Shown here piece after piece: positions 61,576 through 64,000 of a stretch of 64,000 nt of DNA. This DNA comes from 43-108 sp001915545 (lineage in GTDB: Bacteria > Bacteroidota > Bacteroidia > Bacteroidales > Bacteroidaceae). Position 1 is the stretch's first letter. The number at the start of each line of letters is the position of its first letter. The notes beneath the pieces are model-generated. The model saw only the letters and a program-made list of their open reading frames with translations, ran no database searches and was not told where the DNA came from. The translations under genes were made by a program, and so were the position numbers. The stretch covers positions 1 through 64,000 of the forward strand of contig CABUGV010000005.1 in NCBI GenBank assembly GCA_902491215.1. The letters are read 5' to 3'.

Positions 61576-61974
61576 CTACACAATTATTCTTTCGAGCATA
61601 TAAACATAATAGTCTGCAGAATCATGCTGCACGATACGGCATGAAGATACGATACAACGTATACCTGCATGCTGTATATAATCTATTGCCCTGACAACAG
61701 TACCTATAACGTTTGAAAGAAGTTTGAAACTGTCAAGGCTGAAAACAGAATCGTCACATAGACATTGAGTGACGCAAGCATTGCCGCAATCGAGGAGATA
61801 TTCCATTGTGGCAGAAAAATCTTCTTCGGGAGAACCGACTGCACATTCTGTGCCTGCGTGGAAAGAAGGCACACTCTCCCCTACGGTGTCAGACATCGCC
61901 GAACTCATTTTCCATGCCGACACGGCAAACAGGAAAAAGAGGAAAAACAGGGATTGCTTCAGAAAATTTTCCAT
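61576..61974 (-). CDS. Hypothetical exported cysteine-rich protein
   Basis: A 132-residue protein with a hydrophobic N-terminus (FLKQSLFFLFFLFAVSAWKM) that looks like a signal peptide. The rest is small and rich in cysteine (LDCGNACVTQCLCDDSVF, IRCIVSSCRIVQ), which would fit a disulfide-stabilised periplasmic protein. No family recognised. It is upstream of nuoA by 128 bases on the same strand; a -7-like TAACTTTG is present upstream (62062-62069, minus). Whether it belongs functionally to complex I is not shown. Confidence 0.55.
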   Translation of the reverse strand: MENFLKQSLFFLFFLFAVSAWKMSSAMSDTVGESVPSFHAGTECAVGSPEEDFSATMEYLLDCGNACVTQCLCDDSVFSLDSFKLLSNVIGTVVRAIDYIQHAGIRCIVSSCRIVQHDSADYYVYMLERIIV

Positions 61975-62358
61975 CTCGCCTTTTCTCTAAAGAGCCACAT
62001 ATCTCAAAACCCATAGCATGAGAAACAAGCAGGCAGATATGGGGCTATACCTAAAACACAGCAAAGTTATACAAATATTTTGATAGAAAGCAGCACTGAT
62101 GTAACAAATATTGCACTTGTCTGAAGTTTTATGACATAAATCTACCATGTAAATGCAGGCGCCCGGCGCTATGATTACGAGCGCTCAGAAATTTCTGCGC
62201 GAGCGCCCGCGACAAACATTGCGAGGGCTCACAAATATACATTTATGGAACAGGGGAAAAATAAAAAAGGCGCCATTCATCACGAACAGCACCTCCCAAA
62301 ACAAAAAATAAAGTTCTTATTATATAAAGTAGAAAGGGATCCAAAATACTTACAATGT
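61975..62358. other. Intergenic region with repeat copy D
   Basis: 384 bases between two minus-strand hypothetical genes. It holds a -7-like TAACTTTG (62062-62069, minus strand) and palindrome-triplet copy D (62179-62230) about 110 bp upstream of it. 62231-62358 shows nothing recognisable. Confidence 0.6.
62179..62230. repeat. Palindrome-triplet element, copy D
   Basis: Units GAGCGCTC (62179), GAGCGCCC (62201) and GAGGGCTC (62223) are exactly 22 bp apart. The first spacer contains AGAAATTTCT, a perfect palindrome. One further pitch upstream, AGGCGCCC at 62157-62164 could be a decayed fourth unit. It lies 204 bp upstream of the start of the cysteine-rich protein gene (minus strand). Confidence 0.85.
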
Positions 62359-63180
62359 TCACTTACGTCCGCTCACAATCGTTCCGGAACCGCGTTCTGA
62401 AGATTTTGCGGATGTACGCGAAGCGCTTCTTGAAGAGCTTCTCATGTTGCTCGAACTTCTGCGCCCGCCAGCAGAGCTCACGCCGGAAGTCCTTGACACA
62501 TGCACGCCCTGTCCTCTGTTTCCGTCAGGCCTTGAAGGCTTTTCCGGACGATGCGAAGGTTCGCGGTTAGGCCGGTTGTCATGGTCCGGCCTGTGGACAG
62601 GTTTTGGACGATTGTCGCCGATATGATACGGCGGTCGTGAAGGATGTCTGTCTGGTACACGTCCAGGAACCACTGCCGGAGTGAAATGATATGGACGCGG
62701 ACGAGGCGGCATGCCATGGAAGAAATGTCCACCGCAGTAGGAAGTATAATATCGAGGAACACGATAATAGAATCTGCTCGGACGCAGGTCGAGCGATAGT
62801 ATCAGCAGGTTCCATGTATTTCTGACAAAGGATATAGGCCTATAGAAATAGTCGTATCTGACAAGCGCCGTCCACGCAGCCGCGCCAAGAAGACGGCGAA
62901 GGGCATCGTCGCGCATCTCAACAACGTACATATAATCGTCGTAGCGACGTCCCAAAGCTATATCGTCAAGGTAATCGTTTACGCCATACAGATAGTCGTA
63001 GTTGATGCAGTAAAGATCATCAATACAGCTTGAGCTCAACCCCAGTGTATACACCATTCTGTCTGTCAGAAGTCTGGCATTGAACCGGAGCTCCTCGCCT
63101 GTCATAGGTCTGGCATAAGAAGCCGTTTGCCCGAAAAACGCAAGAGCAAGCGTTAGAATAATTGTCCTTAATGCTTTCAT
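62359..63180 (-). CDS. Hypothetical exported protein with Arg/Pro/Ser-rich tail
   Basis: A 273-residue protein from the ATG at 63180 (MKALRTIILTLALAFFGQTA, a signal peptide). Residues about 25-130 are helical and Tyr/Asp-rich (DDLYCINYDYLYGVNDYLDD, RYDDYMYVVEMRDDALRRLL). From about 140 the sequence is low-complexity, Pro, Arg and His-rich, then Ser/Arg-rich (MRSSSRSASRTSAKSS), very basic and probably disordered. I recognise no named family. It may bind DNA, LPS or the cell wall through the basic tail, but that is speculation. Confidence 0.75.
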   Translation of the reverse strand: MKALRTIILTLALAFFGQTASYARPMTGEELRFNARLLTDRMVYTLGLSSSCIDDLYCINYDYLYGVNDYLDDIALGRRYDDYMYVVEMRDDALRRLLGAAAWTALVRYDYFYRPISFVRNTWNLLILSLDLRPSRFYYRVPRYYTSYCGGHFFHGMPPRPRPYHFTPAVVPGRVPDRHPSRPPYHIGDNRPKPVHRPDHDNRPNREPSHRPEKPSRPDGNRGQGVHVSRTSGVSSAGGRRSSSNMRSSSRSASRTSAKSSERGSGTIVSGRK

Positions 63181-63332
63181 ATCCCAATGAGTTTTGATGT
63201 TAATACTGAATGATTGTTCTAGCTCACATGGCAAAAGTACATCAAAACATTATACTGCAAAAGGGATAAATCCTAAACTGACGGAGAAAAAGCCTAAGCG
63301 TATTAGGGATTTTCCACATTCGAGGCAAAGGC

Positions 63333-63632
63333 TCACTTTATTCCAGACTGACGGCAGACGCGAAGTGCGATGCCCAGCCACACGATGAAAAGTGCACGCA
63401 GAAGCAGGGGCATAGACACAGGAAATACCGTCATGAGCAGAGCAAGCATGAGATTTATAAGGCATAAGGCCTGAACAGGACTAACCTTTTCTTCGAGAAT
63501 GCTGGAAAAGAATGAAGCTATAGTGACTGTCATACGCAAAGAAGATATGCGCAAACGAGATAGTGCAAGGGTACTGAATATACTGTTCTGGCAAACTGCT
63601 GTTCCGGACATTGTCATACAATCTTTCTTCAT
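63333..63632 (-). CDS. Small hypothetical membrane-associated protein
   Basis: A 99-residue protein: MKKDCMTMSGTAVCQNSIF at the start, then an amphipathic stretch (RMTVTIASFFSSILEEKVSP), then one or two hydrophobic helices (ALCLINLMLALLMTVFP, LLLRALFIVWLGIALRV). I believe short proteins of this layout recur in Bacteroidales, but no function is known to me. It lies between two other minus-strand genes. Confidence 0.55.
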   Translation of the reverse strand: MKKDCMTMSGTAVCQNSIFSTLALSRLRISSLRMTVTIASFFSSILEEKVSPVQALCLINLMLALLMTVFPVSMPLLLRALFIVWLGIALRVCRQSGIK

Positions 63633-63719
63633 AACTGCTGAGATTTATTAGTTAAACTTTACATGTGCAAAGTAAGGAGCAGTCAGTGTCAGAATACGGC
63701 AAAAACGCAGTAATTTTTA

Positions 63720-64000
63720 CTATTCGAGGATGGATTCTGTTAATTTACGTAAATATTCAATCATATAGTTCTTGAAATCATCAGAATCGACAATACGTAT
63801 GTCTTCCATCAGACCTGCGACAAAACGGCCTAATCCCTGATAGCTGCAGACCTGCAGGGAAATCAACCAATGGCGGTCATCGACAATCACAAAATCCTTT
63901 TTATATACAGGATATTCTTCCATTAGGAGGTTTGCAGAAAATAATCCCATGAGAAGTTTGACACGAAACCGTTTCTCGCCCGAAAAGCCGAATATGTCGG
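63720..64000 (-). CDS. WYL-domain transcriptional regulator, C-terminal part (cut by window edge)
   Basis: The frame stays open to the window edge and ends at a stop at 63720-63722; an internal ATG at 63950 is not the start. The visible 90 or so residues match the C-terminal (WCX) part of WYL-domain regulators: RFRVKLLMGLFSANLLMEEY, VDDRHWLISLQVCSYQGLG, RFVAGLMEDIRIVDSDDFKN. These proteins usually have an N-terminal helix-turn-helix and bind a ligand through the WYL domain. The rest lies outside. Confidence 0.75.
   Translation of the reverse strand, partial: DIFGFSGEKRFRVKLLMGLFSANLLMEEYPVYKKDFVIVDDRHWLISLQVCSYQGLGRFVAGLMEDIRIVDSDDFKNYMIEYLRKLTESILE

Overview
The window is chromosomal DNA of a member of the Bacteroidota, most likely order Bacteroidales and probably Prevotellaceae-like. 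The evidence is promoters of the TTTG / TAnnTTTG type, almost no Shine-Dalgarno sequences, many lipoprotein and TPR proteins, a LytTR regulator paired with a TPR histidine kinase, a fused NuoCD inside an 11-gene nuo operon, and plant-polysaccharide enzymes. The genus is inference; no rRNA gene is present.

Layout: 1-5.3 kb is visibly AT-richer than the rest and looks accessory. It begins with the 3' end of a transposase and carries a lipoprotein hydrolase, a small lipoprotein and an O-antigen-ligase-like membrane protein whose TPR tail is cut off by a one-base frameshift. 5.5-11 kb holds ridA, a LytTR response regulator with its TPR histidine kinase (also frameshifted, near its N-terminus), a DMT transporter, a DUF3109 cysteine-rich protein and a cupin. 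11-23.2 kb is a minus-strand housekeeping block read rimP-nusA-infB, cvpA, sufB-C-D-S, hisS (ribosome maturation, transcription and translation factors, Fe-S assembly). 23.3-42 kb is mainly plus-strand: TPR proteins, an ArsR regulator, ferritin, a circularly permuted ATP-grasp protein, pyrH, frr, rsgA, an acetyltransferase, xerD (minus), aroQ, pyk, an O-methyltransferase, rbfA, a LolC/E-FtsX-like permease, an OmpA-like/TPR lipoprotein coupled to a thioredoxin-fold lipoprotein, and comM.

41.3-46 kb carries a pectinesterase-like protein and a large alginate-lyase-family polysaccharide lyase, followed by tRNA-Asn on the minus strand. 46.1-51.2 kb holds a PfkB kinase, a tail-specific protease, a small membrane protein and gpmI. 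51.5-61.5 kb is a complete minus-strand nuoABCDHIJKLMN operon without nuoE, nuoF or nuoG, so the enzyme probably takes electrons from a donor other than NADH. The right end has three minus-strand hypothetical genes and the C-terminus of a WYL-domain regulator.

The most striking unexplained signal is a dispersed intergenic element found four times (5250-5301, 24650-24701, 42775-42826, 62179-62230). Each copy has three GAGCGCTC-like 8-bp units at an exact 22-bp pitch; the outer units are palindromes and the middle one is always a half-palindrome. Every copy lies upstream of a start codon and none lies in a convergent gap. I recognise no described family that it matches exactly. Other points worth checking are the two single-base frameshifts, a pectinesterase fold with most catalytic residues replaced, and a thioredoxin-like lipoprotein without its CXXC. 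I saw no CRISPR array, prophage or recognisable defence system.
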